Source: Sphingobacterium bovistauri
GTDB taxonomy: Bacteria > Bacteroidota > Bacteroidia > Sphingobacteriales > Sphingobacteriaceae
Length of the DNA stretch: 64,000 nucleotides
Reading direction: 5' to 3'
Assembly: GCF_020295405.1 (NCBI RefSeq)
Contig: NZ_JADEYP010000012.1
Coordinates: 45,562 to 109,561, forward strand
Shown here piece after piece: positions 55,831 through 64,000 of the stretch. A program made the translations under genes and the position numbers. Positions within the stretch are counted from its first letter, which is position 1, and each line of letters opens with the position of its first letter. Under the pieces are notes generated by a model. The model was not told where the DNA came from, did no database searches, and saw only the letters and a program-made list of their open reading frames with translations.

Positions 55831-57684
55831 ATGACAGCATATAACGAAGACAGTATACGATCACTCGACTGGAAAGAACATATTCGCCTAAGACCAGGTA
55901 TGTATATTGGTAAACTAGGAGATGGTTCTGCCTACGACGACGGTATCTATGTATTGCTCAAAGAGGTTATGGACAACTCTATCGACGAATTTGTGATGGG
56001 TGCTGGGCGATCAATCGATATTACTGTCACTGAAAATAAAGTAACCATACGAGATTATGGGCGTGGTATTCCTATTGGCTCAGTAGTAGATGTTGTTTCA
56101 AAGATCAATACTGGAGGTAAATATGACAGTAAGGCTTTCCAAAAGTCTGTAGGTCTTAACGGTGTCGGTACCAAAGCTGTAAATGCGCTATCCACTAACT
56201 TTACAGTACAATCCTACCGTGATGGCAAAACACGTATTGCTACATTTAGCAAAGGTGAATTGCAAACGGATGAACAAAAAGATACAACACAACGCAACGG
56301 TACAGCGGTAACTTTCTATCCAGACGAAAATATATTTAAACATTACAAATACCGTATCGAATTTGTAGAGAACATGATTTGGAATTATGTTTTCTTGAAT
56401 TCTGGGTTGACAATAAACTTCAATGGTCAGAAATTCATCTCCGAAAACGGACTGAAAGACTTATTGGAGCGCAATGTCGATACTGAAGGTATGCGCTATC
56501 CTATCATACACCTGAGAGGTGAAGATATTGAGATTGCGATGACGCACGGTCAGCAATATGGTGAAGAATATTATTCTTTCGTCAATGGTCAGCATACCAC
56601 ACAAGGCGGTACACACCAAGCGGCTTTTCGTGAAGCGTTGGTGAAAACAATTCGTGAATTTTATAAAAAAGATTTTGATGCTTCGGATGTCCGTTCATCC
56701 ATTATTGGTGCTATTGCGATCAAAGTACAAGAGCCTGTTTTCGAATCACAGACTAAAACCAAATTAGGATCCCAAAGTATAGGTCCTGAAGGTCCTACAG
56801 TACGTACATTCATCAATGATTTTATCAAAAAAGCATTAGATGATTACTTACACAAAGATTCAGCTACAGCAGACGCCTTGTTGAAACGTATTATGCAATC
56901 CGAGCGTGAACGTAAAGATATCGCGGGAATCAAAAAATTGGCAAACGAGCGCGCTAAGAAAGCTTCATTGCACAACCGTAAACTTCGTGATTGTAAATTA
57001 CATTTTGGAGATAAAAGCGAACGAAACTTAGACACGACACTTTTCATTACCGAGGGAGATTCTGCATCGGGTTCAATTACCAAATCACGTGATGTACAGA
57101 CGCAAGCCGTTTTTAGCTTACGTGGTAAACCCTTGAATTGCTTCGGGTTGACAAAGAAAATCGTATACGAAAACGAGGAATTCAACCTACTGCAACATGC
57201 CTTAAATATCGAAGATGGCATGGAAGGATTACGTTACAACAATATCGTAATCGCTACCGATGCCGATGTGGATGGTATGCACATTCGATTGTTGATGATG
57301 ACATTCTTCTTGCAGTTCTTCCCTGACTTGGTGAAGGCAGGTCACGTGTACATCTTGCAGACACCTTTATTCCGTGTTAGGAATAAGAAAGAAACAATAT
57401 ATTGTTACTCGGATCAAGAACGCATCAATGCAATTAATAAGTTAGGCAGTAAACCAGAGATTACGCGATTCAAAGGTTTGGGAGAAATTTCTCCATCTGA
57501 ATTTGGTCAATTTATTGGCGAAGACATCAAACTCGAGCCAGTTATAATGAACAAAGACAACAAGCTTCATCAACTATTAGAGTATTATATGGGAAAAAAT
57601 ACACCTGATCGTCAACGTCATATTGTAGACAACCTGCGAGTTGAAATTGACTTAGAAGAAGAGCTGGTTAAGGCCGCCATCTAA
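55831..57684 (+). CDS. parE: DNA topoisomerase IV subunit B
   Basis: 617 residues, the short ParE form. GHKL ATPase: [37 protein letters not shown]. Transducer domain with [15 protein letters not shown] metal site: ITEGDSASG and [11 protein letters not shown]-terminal [13 protein letters not shown]. Decatenates chromosomes with ParC. The expected parC partner is not downstream; purU follows instead after a hairpin. Confidence 0.92.
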   Translation: MTAYNEDSIRSLDWKEHIRLRPGMYIGKLGDGSAYDDGIYVLLKEVMDNSIDEFVMGAGRSIDITVTENKVTIRDYGRGIPIGSVVDVVSKINTGGKYDSKAFQKSVGLNGVGTKAVNALSTNFTVQSYRDGKTRIATFSKGELQTDEQKDTTQRNGTAVTFYPDENIFKHYKYRIEFVENMIWNYVFLNSGLTINFNGQKFISENGLKDLLERNVDTEGMRYPIIHLRGEDIEIAMTHGQQYGEEYYSFVNGQHTTQGGTHQAAFREALVKTIREFYKKDFDASDVRSSIIGAIAIKVQEPVFESQTKTKLGSQSIGPEGPTVRTFINDFIKKALDDYLHKDSATADALLKRIMQSERERKDIAGIKKLANERAKKASLHNRKLRDCKLHFGDKSERNLDTTLFITEGDSASGSITKSRDVQTQAVFSLRGKPLNCFGLTKKIVYENEEFNLLQHALNIEDGMEGLRYNNIVIATDADVDGMHIRLLMMTFFLQFFPDLVKAGHVYILQTPLFRVRNKKETIYCYSDQERINAINKLGSKPEITRFKGLGEISPSEFGQFIGEDIKLEPVIMNKDNKLHQLLEYYMGKNTPDRQRHIVDNLRVEIDLEEELVKAAI

Positions 57685-57692
57685 AAAATACG

Positions 57693-57723
57693 ATTCAGCC
57701 TCTAGCTCTGTTGGGGGCTGAAT
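57693..57723 (+). other. Hairpin between parE and purU
   Basis: Ten-base stem ATTCAGCCTC/GGGGCTGAAT, 11-base loop, no T-run behind it. Possible weak terminator or message-stabilising stem. Confidence 0.5.
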
Positions 57724-57748
57724 ACAATTATAAACAACCTAACCCAAA

Positions 57749-58594
57749 ATGACTAAACAAACCTTAATACTGATCCAATGCCAAGATGCTGTTGGATTGG
57801 TATCGAATATATCTAACGTACTCGCAAAACATAAACTCAACATCATTACGATGCGGGAATATGTAGATGAGGAGCAAAATAAATTCTTTGTTCGCGTGGT
57901 ATGTACTGGAAATGCAGAAGAAAGCAATGGTCTTTATAGTCACTTAAAAGCTGTTTTGCCAGAAAAAGCAAGTATCGCCATCAATCCTTCGAGAAGAAAA
58001 CGTATCGCTGTATTGGTAACCAAAGAGCACCACTGTCTTGCAGATATTCTAGTGCGTCACTATTTTGATACGTTAAATGCCGAGGTTTGTGCTGTGATTG
58101 GGAATTATGACAATCTCCGTGATTTCGCAGAGCGATTTGATATTCCATATTATTACATCACGCACGAAAATAAAACAAAGGATGATTTTGAAAACGAATT
58201 AGCTGATCAACTGAAGGAATTGGCACCAGATTTCATTGTCTTGGCAAAATTTATGCGTATCCTATCTCCTCAATTCGTCGGAAAATTCGAAAATAAAATC
58301 ATCAATATTCATCATTCATTTTTACCTGCTTTCATCGGTGCAAACCCTTACAAGCAAGCGCACGAACGTGGAGTAAAAATTATTGGTGCTACAGCACATT
58401 TTGTAACCAATGATTTGGATGAGGGACCAATAATTGTACAAAACACAAAATCTATCGACCACAGTTATGATCCACAAAAAATGCGGACAGCAGGTCAAGA
58501 AATTGAAAAAGCCGTATTGACAAGAGCTATTCAACTGATAGTAGAAGATCGTGTGATGCTCAATGGCAATAAAACTATCGTGTTTAAAGCATAA
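57749..58594 (+). CDS. purU: Formyltetrahydrofolate deformylase
   Basis: 281 residues. The N-terminal ACT domain (LILIQCQDAVGLVSNISNVLAKHKLNI) is followed by a formyltransferase-fold domain: KIINIHHSFLPAFIGANPY with the catalytic His, and GATAHFVTNDLDEGPII with the conserved His/Asp. It splits 10-formyl-THF into formate and THF, supplying formate for purine synthesis and balancing one-carbon pools. Distinguished from PurN by the ACT domain. Confidence 0.95.
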   Translation: MTKQTLILIQCQDAVGLVSNISNVLAKHKLNIITMREYVDEEQNKFFVRVVCTGNAEESNGLYSHLKAVLPEKASIAINPSRRKRIAVLVTKEHHCLADILVRHYFDTLNAEVCAVIGNYDNLRDFAERFDIPYYYITHENKTKDDFENELADQLKELAPDFIVLAKFMRILSPQFVGKFENKIINIHHSFLPAFIGANPYKQAHERGVKIIGATAHFVTNDLDEGPIIVQNTKSIDHSYDPQKMRTAGQEIEKAVLTRAIQLIVEDRVMLNGNKTIVFKA

Positions 58595-58596
58595 AT

Positions 58597-58630
58597 AAAA
58601 ACGCCATGATTTTTTAAATCATGGCGTTTT
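58597..58630. terminator. Bidirectional terminator
   Basis: Stem AAAACGCCATGATTT with complement. Separates purU from the convergent unknown gene at 58635. Confidence 0.92.
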
Positions 58631-58634
58631 ATAC

Positions 58635-59879
58635 TTATTGAATATGGACAACTCGGATCGCCGTGTGTCTATCGATACTTGGGTCAATCAAATCAAAATT
58701 ATCGGGTAAATCAATAGGAAAGTTTGAATATGCCCTCGCTGCTAAATATCGAAATCCCGAAGACAAATTTAGATTTGCAAGTTCCAATGTAGTCATAATC
58801 GTATTGTGTCCAGCAATGGAATCTGTCACGATACCTAGGCAGTCATACTCTTTAATATCCCTTGGAGCTGTTACATTTTTGACAATGGCATTTTGTGTAT
58901 ATACTGGATTTTGAATGAGAAAATCGCCACGTTTGAAAGCATCCTTATCATAATCCACCAATAATCCTACTACGTCTCCTTTTTTAATTATATCAATTTG
59001 CTTTCTGAAACTTTCCATCGAACGAATAATCAGCGGATAGAGTCCTCCAATTTTTTTCCTTTGAAAAAACACTGTACTGCCTGATACACATTCCCCCTCT
59101 AAAACCGTCCCAGTTATGACTGTGCCTCTCCCTGTAATAGAAAACACATCGTCTACTTGGAATTTAAAAGGCTTATGGACTTCATAAATTTTATCCTTAT
59201 CATTAACAATTGTATCACCAACAGTAACACTCAACTGTGCCGAACCAAAAATTTTCAATTTCACCAATGGAGATTGGCTATCATCACCTAATATTGGTCC
59301 TACGCCATCGATGTGAGAAATTCTTAAATTCCGACTAACTTCCTCGACCACTGTATGAATCGAAATGCCGTCTTTCACTATTTTTACCTGATCACCAACT
59401 TTAATTTCTCCTTTTATAATTTTAATACTAACAAGTAGGCTTTCAGCTAATTCTCTCTTTCCAGTAATCTTTCCTTCAAAAACATATTCTTCGGCTTTTG
59501 ATAATAAAAATTCGACATTAACTATTGGCACATGCAAATCGCCACCGTTGCGAACGACACAGCTAATAGCATTATTAACACCATTCTTTAGCACATTAGT
59601 CAATGTATTATTTTGAGATATTGATAAGGCTGTAGAATCTGTATTCATAACACTGATTGGTCTTACTCCGTCATCTCCATGTTGATGAATTAAAAACAAA
59701 AAAGACTTAGAGATAAACTCAGTTGCATTAAAACTCATTTTTAGTTTACGTAATCGCATTAATTCATTTCTTCCTTCTTCGGAATTCAAGCCTCTATCCA
59801 GATCTGCACGATTTTGCTTTATTTGATCTTGTATTTCTTTTACCTGATCATTTAATTCTGACAATAATTTCTCTGACAT
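58635..59879 (-). CDS. Unusual protein with EF-Tu domain II-like barrel but no GTPase domain
   Basis: 414 residues, no signal peptide. Residues 1-48 form a charged coiled coil. Residues about 133-226 look like a first translation-factor-type beta-barrel (FEGKITGKRELAESLLVSI, KVGDQVKIVKDG). Residues 236-325 match EF-Tu domain II closely: VDDVFSITGRGTVITGTVLEG, MESFRK, GDVVGLLVDYDKDAFKRGDFLI. There is no P-loop, NKxD or other G-domain motif anywhere, so it is not a GTPase. The rest is unrecognised. 11 bases behind the next gene on the same strand, hence co-transcribed. Function unknown. Confidence 0.8.
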   Translation of the reverse strand: MSEKLLSELNDQVKEIQDQIKQNRADLDRGLNSEEGRNELMRLRKLKMSFNATEFISKSFLFLIHQHGDDGVRPISVMNTDSTALSISQNNTLTNVLKNGVNNAISCVVRNGGDLHVPIVNVEFLLSKAEEYVFEGKITGKRELAESLLVSIKIIKGEIKVGDQVKIVKDGISIHTVVEEVSRNLRISHIDGVGPILGDDSQSPLVKLKIFGSAQLSVTVGDTIVNDKDKIYEVHKPFKFQVDDVFSITGRGTVITGTVLEGECVSGSTVFFQRKKIGGLYPLIIRSMESFRKQIDIIKKGDVVGLLVDYDKDAFKRGDFLIQNPVYTQNAIVKNVTAPRDIKEYDCLGIVTDSIAGHNTIMTTLELANLNLSSGFRYLAARAYSNFPIDLPDNFDLIDPSIDRHTAIRVVHIQ

Positions 59880-59890
59880 AACTTTAGACT

Positions 59891-61834
59891 TTACTTTTTC
59901 ACACTTACATTAACAGGCATAACCAATTTTTTATTAGCACAAGCTCCCCCTTCCCAACTCGAAAAAGCAAATCCTCTATCTGCATCCAAATTCAAATTTG
60001 GAATAGCGTATCCTTTCTCAATTAAATTGTAATATTTGGAAGTCAATACCAATGCATTACCAAGGGTTTCATGAACAAAATTTTGTTGATTATTCATTCC
60101 ATAATTTGGGTCCAAAGCCAATTGCATCAATTCTCTATCATTCATAGCAATACCTTTATTGATAAAATAATTGTGACCATTAAGCGAATAAGATGATGGA
60201 GCAGCAACAGTTGTTGTAGATTCTGGATAATTAGGAGGATAAACCAAATGTGCTGACTGTTTTAGATGACGGAATAAACCCGTACCAAAATTTATGCCCT
60301 GTGCCGGATATGGCCAATTAGCTTGCAATTGATTGTTATTTCCATCTGCAATAGAAGGGTGTAGCATGTGCGATACGCGAGGATCTTTGGTATGCGATAT
60401 GGTAGGAAATGTAATACCACTGAGTGCAATACTCATTCTGAAATAATCATACACTACATAAAGTGCTTGGTATATTTGATTAAGAACATAATGTACCGCC
60501 TGGCTAGGAAGCAACAGTAGCATCTCTTCTAAAAGCTGAACAATAGCCGTAGCAAATGCGATTGCTGCCTGAATAGCTTTTCCTACTTTTTCGAGAAAAT
60601 TAGCTAACCCTTTGAAACTAAAATCAAATCCACTCGATGTAATATCGGAAAGTGCATCCTTCAATGCGTCGTATGCCTGTCCCATTTTCTCTTTGAACGC
60701 CTCCCAAATCCGACGTATATCTTCGGAGAGCGTGGGCATTCCTGGTAATTCTTTAGGCAATAAAGTTTCTGTAGTCGTCGCTGTAAACCAACTCAGCCAC
60801 AATCTATACGCTGTATCTACCTCTTCAGCACTCATTCCTCCACCAAAAATATGTTTTCCATTTTCTTGATACACCTCATTAGAGGCTTTTGCGATTAACG
60901 CTGCCAAATCCTCAGGCATAGCCTTATCCGCAAAACTAGGTGTCAAGCCATCAATAATACTTTGCACCTCACTCGGAACTTGATGACTAGCTGCTCTTTT
61001 AAGTGATTCTGCGTCTTTGAACGTGAATTCTTCACACAAACCACTTGTTACGAATTCCTTACTATAGAATGTCTTAAAAGCATTCACATCTTGGAAGTTT
61101 TCTACTACTTTATGACGTTGTCCATGTGTACGAAATGGACCTCTTACAATATTATTGACATAAGGATGTCCTACGGTATCAGCTGTGACATGAGATAAAT
61201 AACCGATAGAGTAAGCCTTCAATCTTTCGTCTTTTGCATTTTGAACCAGATATTTTGCGAAATCACCCGAACGTCTGTAATGCAAGATATCGAACCACCA
61301 CCATTTCTCATAATCTTTGTCGCATGATTGTATAGGATGTGTAACAAGTCCGAAAATATTCACATTCGAACTCACCAAATCTTTTAAACCATTGGTAACT
61401 ATAGCCTTCATGACAGCAATAATAGCTTTGATGTCATTGATAAGTTGATTGATCCGAGTCAATGTAGGACTGCTTTGAATAATGCCCTCCCCCACTTTAT
61501 TTATTTCGTCTTCAATGATCACTTTGGCTTCATGTATTTTACCAAAAACTGGAAAAATTCGTTCCAATTCATTTTCCAACATTTTGAGATATTTGGCTCC
61601 AGCTATAATCTCCTTGACAGGCAAATATTCACCGACAATTGGCCAATCTTTAATATTGAAAAACAGAAAATCTGGACCTAGGGTTCCTACATTAAGATAA
61701 GTTGGATAATTATTTAATGCGGAGATAATCGAGTGGTCAAAATAGTATTCACTATTTACATATCTGGAGTCCGATTTAGAAATCCGATTACGTAGCTGCT
61801 GACCAATAATGTAATGTACTGCTGGGCCTGGCAT
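59891..61834 (-). CDS. Large protein with zinc-dependent phospholipase C-like N-terminal domain
   Basis: 647 residues starting MPGPAVHYIIGQQL, the start typical of the prokaryotic zinc-dependent phospholipase C (PF00882) fold. YLNVGTLGPDFLFF and YLSHVTADTVGHPYVNN (H215, D219, H224) are the expected metal-ligand blocks. No signal peptide, so either cytoplasmic or exported by a dedicated route. Residues about 385-470 form an amphipathic Ala-rich helical segment. The C-terminal part (LQANWPYPAQG onward) is unrecognised. First gene of a two-gene unit with the EF-Tu-like protein. Enzymatic activity not proven. Confidence 0.75.
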   Translation of the reverse strand: MPGPAVHYIIGQQLRNRISKSDSRYVNSEYYFDHSIISALNNYPTYLNVGTLGPDFLFFNIKDWPIVGEYLPVKEIIAGAKYLKMLENELERIFPVFGKIHEAKVIIEDEINKVGEGIIQSSPTLTRINQLINDIKAIIAVMKAIVTNGLKDLVSSNVNIFGLVTHPIQSCDKDYEKWWWFDILHYRRSGDFAKYLVQNAKDERLKAYSIGYLSHVTADTVGHPYVNNIVRGPFRTHGQRHKVVENFQDVNAFKTFYSKEFVTSGLCEEFTFKDAESLKRAASHQVPSEVQSIIDGLTPSFADKAMPEDLAALIAKASNEVYQENGKHIFGGGMSAEEVDTAYRLWLSWFTATTTETLLPKELPGMPTLSEDIRRIWEAFKEKMGQAYDALKDALSDITSSGFDFSFKGLANFLEKVGKAIQAAIAFATAIVQLLEEMLLLLPSQAVHYVLNQIYQALYVVYDYFRMSIALSGITFPTISHTKDPRVSHMLHPSIADGNNNQLQANWPYPAQGINFGTGLFRHLKQSAHLVYPPNYPESTTTVAAPSSYSLNGHNYFINKGIAMNDRELMQLALDPNYGMNNQQNFVHETLGNALVLTSKYYNLIEKGYAIPNLNLDADRGFAFSSWEGGACANKKLVMPVNVSVKK

Positions 61835-61970
61835 AAGGTTAGTTTATTTATCGTTAAGGTGTATTTTAGAAACTTTAGATTAAAGTTAATAAATAATAAA
61901 TCTAATTATTGGAAAAATAGTTAATTGAAATAAAAATATTTTAAGAAAATTTTAAAACCAGTATACAAGA

Positions 61971-62000
61971 ACAAAAAAGTGCTTTAAAACACTTTTTTGT
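61971..62000. terminator. Terminator-like hairpin in the divergent intergenic region
   Basis: ACAAAAAAGTG, 8-base loop, CACTTTTTTGT: an 11-base stem with A- and T-tracts. It lies between two divergent genes, in the leader of the 62060 gene, where no terminator is expected. The rest of 61835-62059 is A/T-rich without a clear -7 box. Confidence 0.6.
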
Positions 62001-62059
62001 ATCTACAAGACTATTTTTTAATTCCTGATAAAATGGGTAATTGCGTCATATTTCAAACT

Positions 62060-63835
62060 ATGACACATACATTCCATATACCCGTTTTAGGGCTTGCATT
62101 TTCCATTGATTCACCTATCAAAGTTGCGCAATATGGCATATCATCTGTAATCTCCATTGTCGATGATGAACTCATTGAGCGAATGCGTAAATATTACGCC
62201 TCTCAAATAGGAAAGCTATTCACAGGAATCAGTTCACAGGAGGAAGATGCTAGGGCAAAAAGAATAACAGCGTACTTGGATTTAGTACAAGATATTGTCA
62301 CATCTCAAATAGAAGAACTAAAAAAATCTACCCAGGAAATATCTGATTCACTCAAAAAATATATCGACCTACAACCAACACATTCACCTATGCGTGAAGC
62401 GTATACGCAGTATTTGACAGAAAACTCATCAGAGAAAAAGCATTTTATTCTAAGTGATTTATTAACGAATATTAAAGCCGGCTCAATTGACGTCAATATC
62501 ATGTCCAAAGTCGACAAAATCAATTACGACAAAAAGGGAAATGAACTGGATGCCTATTATTCCGACGCTAGCGCAGCTTTACGTGGTTTTGTGAACAGTA
62601 AAATTAAATCATCTGTAGTATTATCTGCAGGAATGAATCCTCGACTGTACAGCTATATCGCAGAGTTGCCGCAGTTCTTACCAAATATAAATGGTGGATT
62701 TGACAAAAAAATCACGTTGAAAGTTTCTGATTATAGATCTGCACTGATACAAGCTAAATTTCTGGCCAAAAAAGGAGTTTGGATCTCAGAATATCGTGTA
62801 GAATCAGGATTGAATTGTGGCGGACATGCTTTTGCTACCGATGGCTTTTTGTTAGGACCGATTTTAGACGAATTTAAGCAAAAAAGAGCTCAATTGCAGG
62901 AAGAACTTTTCCCTTTGTACCATGCTGCACTTCTTGATAAAAAGATAAAACTTGAAAAAGCACCAACTATAAAAATCACGGCTCAAGGAGGAATTGGCAC
63001 GGCAGCAGAACAAAATTTCTTACTAAATCATTATGAATTGGACGCTACAGGTTGGGGATCGCCATTTCTGTTGGTACCTGAAGCGACAACGGTAGATGAT
63101 AATACCCTAAATAATTTAGCAACCGCCAAAGCTGAGGATTTCTATATCAGCGGTGCTTCACCATTGGGAGTTCCTTTTAACAATTTCAAGAAAAGTACTT
63201 CTGAAATTTTGCGCGAATCAAGAATTCAAAAAGGTCGCCCTGGTGCTCCCTGTACCAAAAAGTACTTAGTCACCCCCTCAAACTATCAGCATGAACCAAT
63301 GTGCTCAGCTTCCAGAATCTACCAACATTTAAAAATAGCAGAACTTCAGGAGTTGCAATTAAATGAGGAAAGTTATGCGACAAAACTTGCAGAAATCACC
63401 GAAAAAACCTGTCTATGTGAAGGGTTAGCAAATGCCGCTTATTTAAAGTATAATATCTTAGAGAAAAAAGAATCGGACACCGTAGCGATTTGCCCAGGAC
63501 CAAATACGGCATATTTTGACAGGGTTTATTCTTTACAAGAAATGGTTGACCATATTTATGGCCGACAGGATTTATTAAATCACGTCGAAAGACCTTCCCT
63601 ATTTATCAATGAATTGCGTTTATATATAGCCCATTTAACAAAATATATCCATACTCATCAGCGTAATCTAGACACGAAAAAAGAAAAATATATCCTCAAA
63701 TTCAAAGAAGAATTGCTCTCTGGAATTACCTACTATAGAAATATACGCACTGCGCTATTTGAAGTCAATTCTATAGAGTATCATAATTTTAATATGCAAC
63801 TCGAAGAAGCGGAAAACCAAATCACTTCATTATAG
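62060..63835 (+). CDS. Large conserved-looking protein, possibly TIM-barrel (nitronate monooxygenase/IMPDH-like), function unknown
   Basis: 591 residues from ATG 62060; an earlier ATG at 62033 is possible, and a TTG at 61997 lies in a hairpin. The beginning FHIPVLGLAFSIDSPIKVAQYGISSVISIVDD recalls the first strand of flavin-dependent TIM barrels. ESGLNCGGHAFATDGFLLGP and KITAQGGIGTAAEQNFLL resemble their Gly-rich phosphate/flavin-binding turns. I recall similar about 600-residue proteins in many Bacteroidota, all uncharacterised. Several conserved-looking Cys occur (GRPGAPCTKK, PMCSAS, KTCLCEG), possibly metal-binding. No signal peptide. Confidence 0.7.
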   Translation: MTHTFHIPVLGLAFSIDSPIKVAQYGISSVISIVDDELIERMRKYYASQIGKLFTGISSQEEDARAKRITAYLDLVQDIVTSQIEELKKSTQEISDSLKKYIDLQPTHSPMREAYTQYLTENSSEKKHFILSDLLTNIKAGSIDVNIMSKVDKINYDKKGNELDAYYSDASAALRGFVNSKIKSSVVLSAGMNPRLYSYIAELPQFLPNINGGFDKKITLKVSDYRSALIQAKFLAKKGVWISEYRVESGLNCGGHAFATDGFLLGPILDEFKQKRAQLQEELFPLYHAALLDKKIKLEKAPTIKITAQGGIGTAAEQNFLLNHYELDATGWGSPFLLVPEATTVDDNTLNNLATAKAEDFYISGASPLGVPFNNFKKSTSEILRESRIQKGRPGAPCTKKYLVTPSNYQHEPMCSASRIYQHLKIAELQELQLNEESYATKLAEITEKTCLCEGLANAAYLKYNILEKKESDTVAICPGPNTAYFDRVYSLQEMVDHIYGRQDLLNHVERPSLFINELRLYIAHLTKYIHTHQRNLDTKKEKYILKFKEELLSGITYYRNIRTALFEVNSIEYHNFNMQLEEAENQITSL

Positions 63836-63880
63836 AATAAAAAAAGAAGCTGTCCAAAAAGGGCAGCTTCTTTTTTTATT
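63836..63880. terminator. Bidirectional terminator
   Basis: Long stem AATAAAAAAAGAAGCTG...CAGCTTCTTTTTTTATT with loop AAAAA, directly after the 62060 gene. Confidence 0.93.
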
Positions 63881-63906
63881 TCGATTTTTAAGAAAACTTC
63901 TAATTG

Positions 63907-64000
63907 TTAAGCTGCATACTTGGATACAGAGGATATTTTGGATATTTTGTAATTATTGACAGTTTTGGATTCTGTTTTATTGCTAATAGAAGAGTTTATA
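63907..64000 (-). CDS. Possible C-terminal end of a minus-strand gene (partial)
   Basis: On the minus strand a frame open from the window end runs 30 codons to TAA at 63907-63909, ending KISSVSKYAA. It is Ser- and Lys-rich and not recognised. The bidirectional terminator 27 bases beyond its stop supports a convergent gene here, but the piece is too short to be sure. Confidence 0.3.
   Translation of the reverse strand, partial: INSSISNKTESKTVNNYKISKISSVSKYAA

Noticed and set aside
58635..59879. Truncated tuf (EF-Tu) pseudogene
   Set aside because: The frame is long and intact, has its own N-terminal coiled coil and C-terminal region, and lacks only the G domain; decay would not produce this layout.
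61997..62059. TTG start for the 62060 gene
   Set aside because: The TTG is part of the T-tract of a hairpin, and the extra residues look unlike a family N-terminus.

Overview
The window is a low-GC chromosomal segment of a Bacteroidota bacterium, most likely in the Sphingobacteriaceae (Sphingobacterium or a close relative). The signs are a SusC/SusD pair, a type IX secretion (T9SS) sorting-domain protein, promoter -7 elements of the TAnnTTTG type, a split ATP synthase operon lacking atpD/atpC, and A-rich leaders with almost no Shine-Dalgarno sequences. Family assignments come from motif recognition by eye; no database search was run.

Layout. 1-6300: the distal part of a nutrient-uptake locus (end of a SusC receptor, SusD, a DUF1735/discoidin surface lipoprotein, two paralogous TlpA-like thioredoxin proteins). 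6450-8360: tRNA-Phe with a clear promoter, then a scar of an ISAon1-type element followed by an IS3-family element whose transposase carries one nonsense codon. 8640-17060: clpC, carA, ywbE, an outer-membrane protein, holA, an HsdR_N-type protein, and clpP-clpX. 17125-20990: AMP nucleosidase, then a SAM-I riboswitch ahead of metY and homoserine dehydrogenase. 21124-23130: a tiny membrane protein, an orphan NtrC-type regulator and the RNase P RNA. 23248-31231: HEAT protein, membrane protein, and two tight operons of small DoxX/VOC/DUF1697/SRPBCC/DUF1801/YCII proteins, separated by HopJ, NlpE and a tiny membrane protein. 31288-45651: TPR protein, lon, putP, a mini T9SS protein, kup, an APC permease, an ACP-phosphodiesterase-like protein, tyrS, an intergenic repeat, a DUF4826-like protein, a class III aminotransferase and an SGNH hydrolase. 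45710-51508: ATP synthase genes (AtpZ, an AtpI-like protein, B, E, F, H, A, G). 51567-58594: Pif1-like helicase, cupin, NamZ-type muramidase, parE, purU. 58635-63835: an unusual three-gene locus. 63907-64000: the probable end of another gene.

How genes work together. Four proteostasis genes (clpC, clpP, clpX, lon) lie within 26 kb. The riboswitch-metY-hom unit couples S-adenosylmethionine level to methionine synthesis and its homoserine supply. The atp block encodes Fo plus part of F1. The small-enzyme operons resemble ECF-sigma-linked stress or detoxification assemblages, but no sigma factor is present.

Most unusual: 58635-63835. One protein there carries a clear EF-Tu domain-II signature without any GTPase domain. 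It sits 11 bases behind a zinc-dependent phospholipase C-fold protein, and both are divergent from a large conserved-looking protein of unknown function. A second notable pattern is that several genes have a -7 box 3-8 bases before the start codon. Measured against the rnpB promoter in the same window, this predicts leaderless or nearly leaderless mRNAs.
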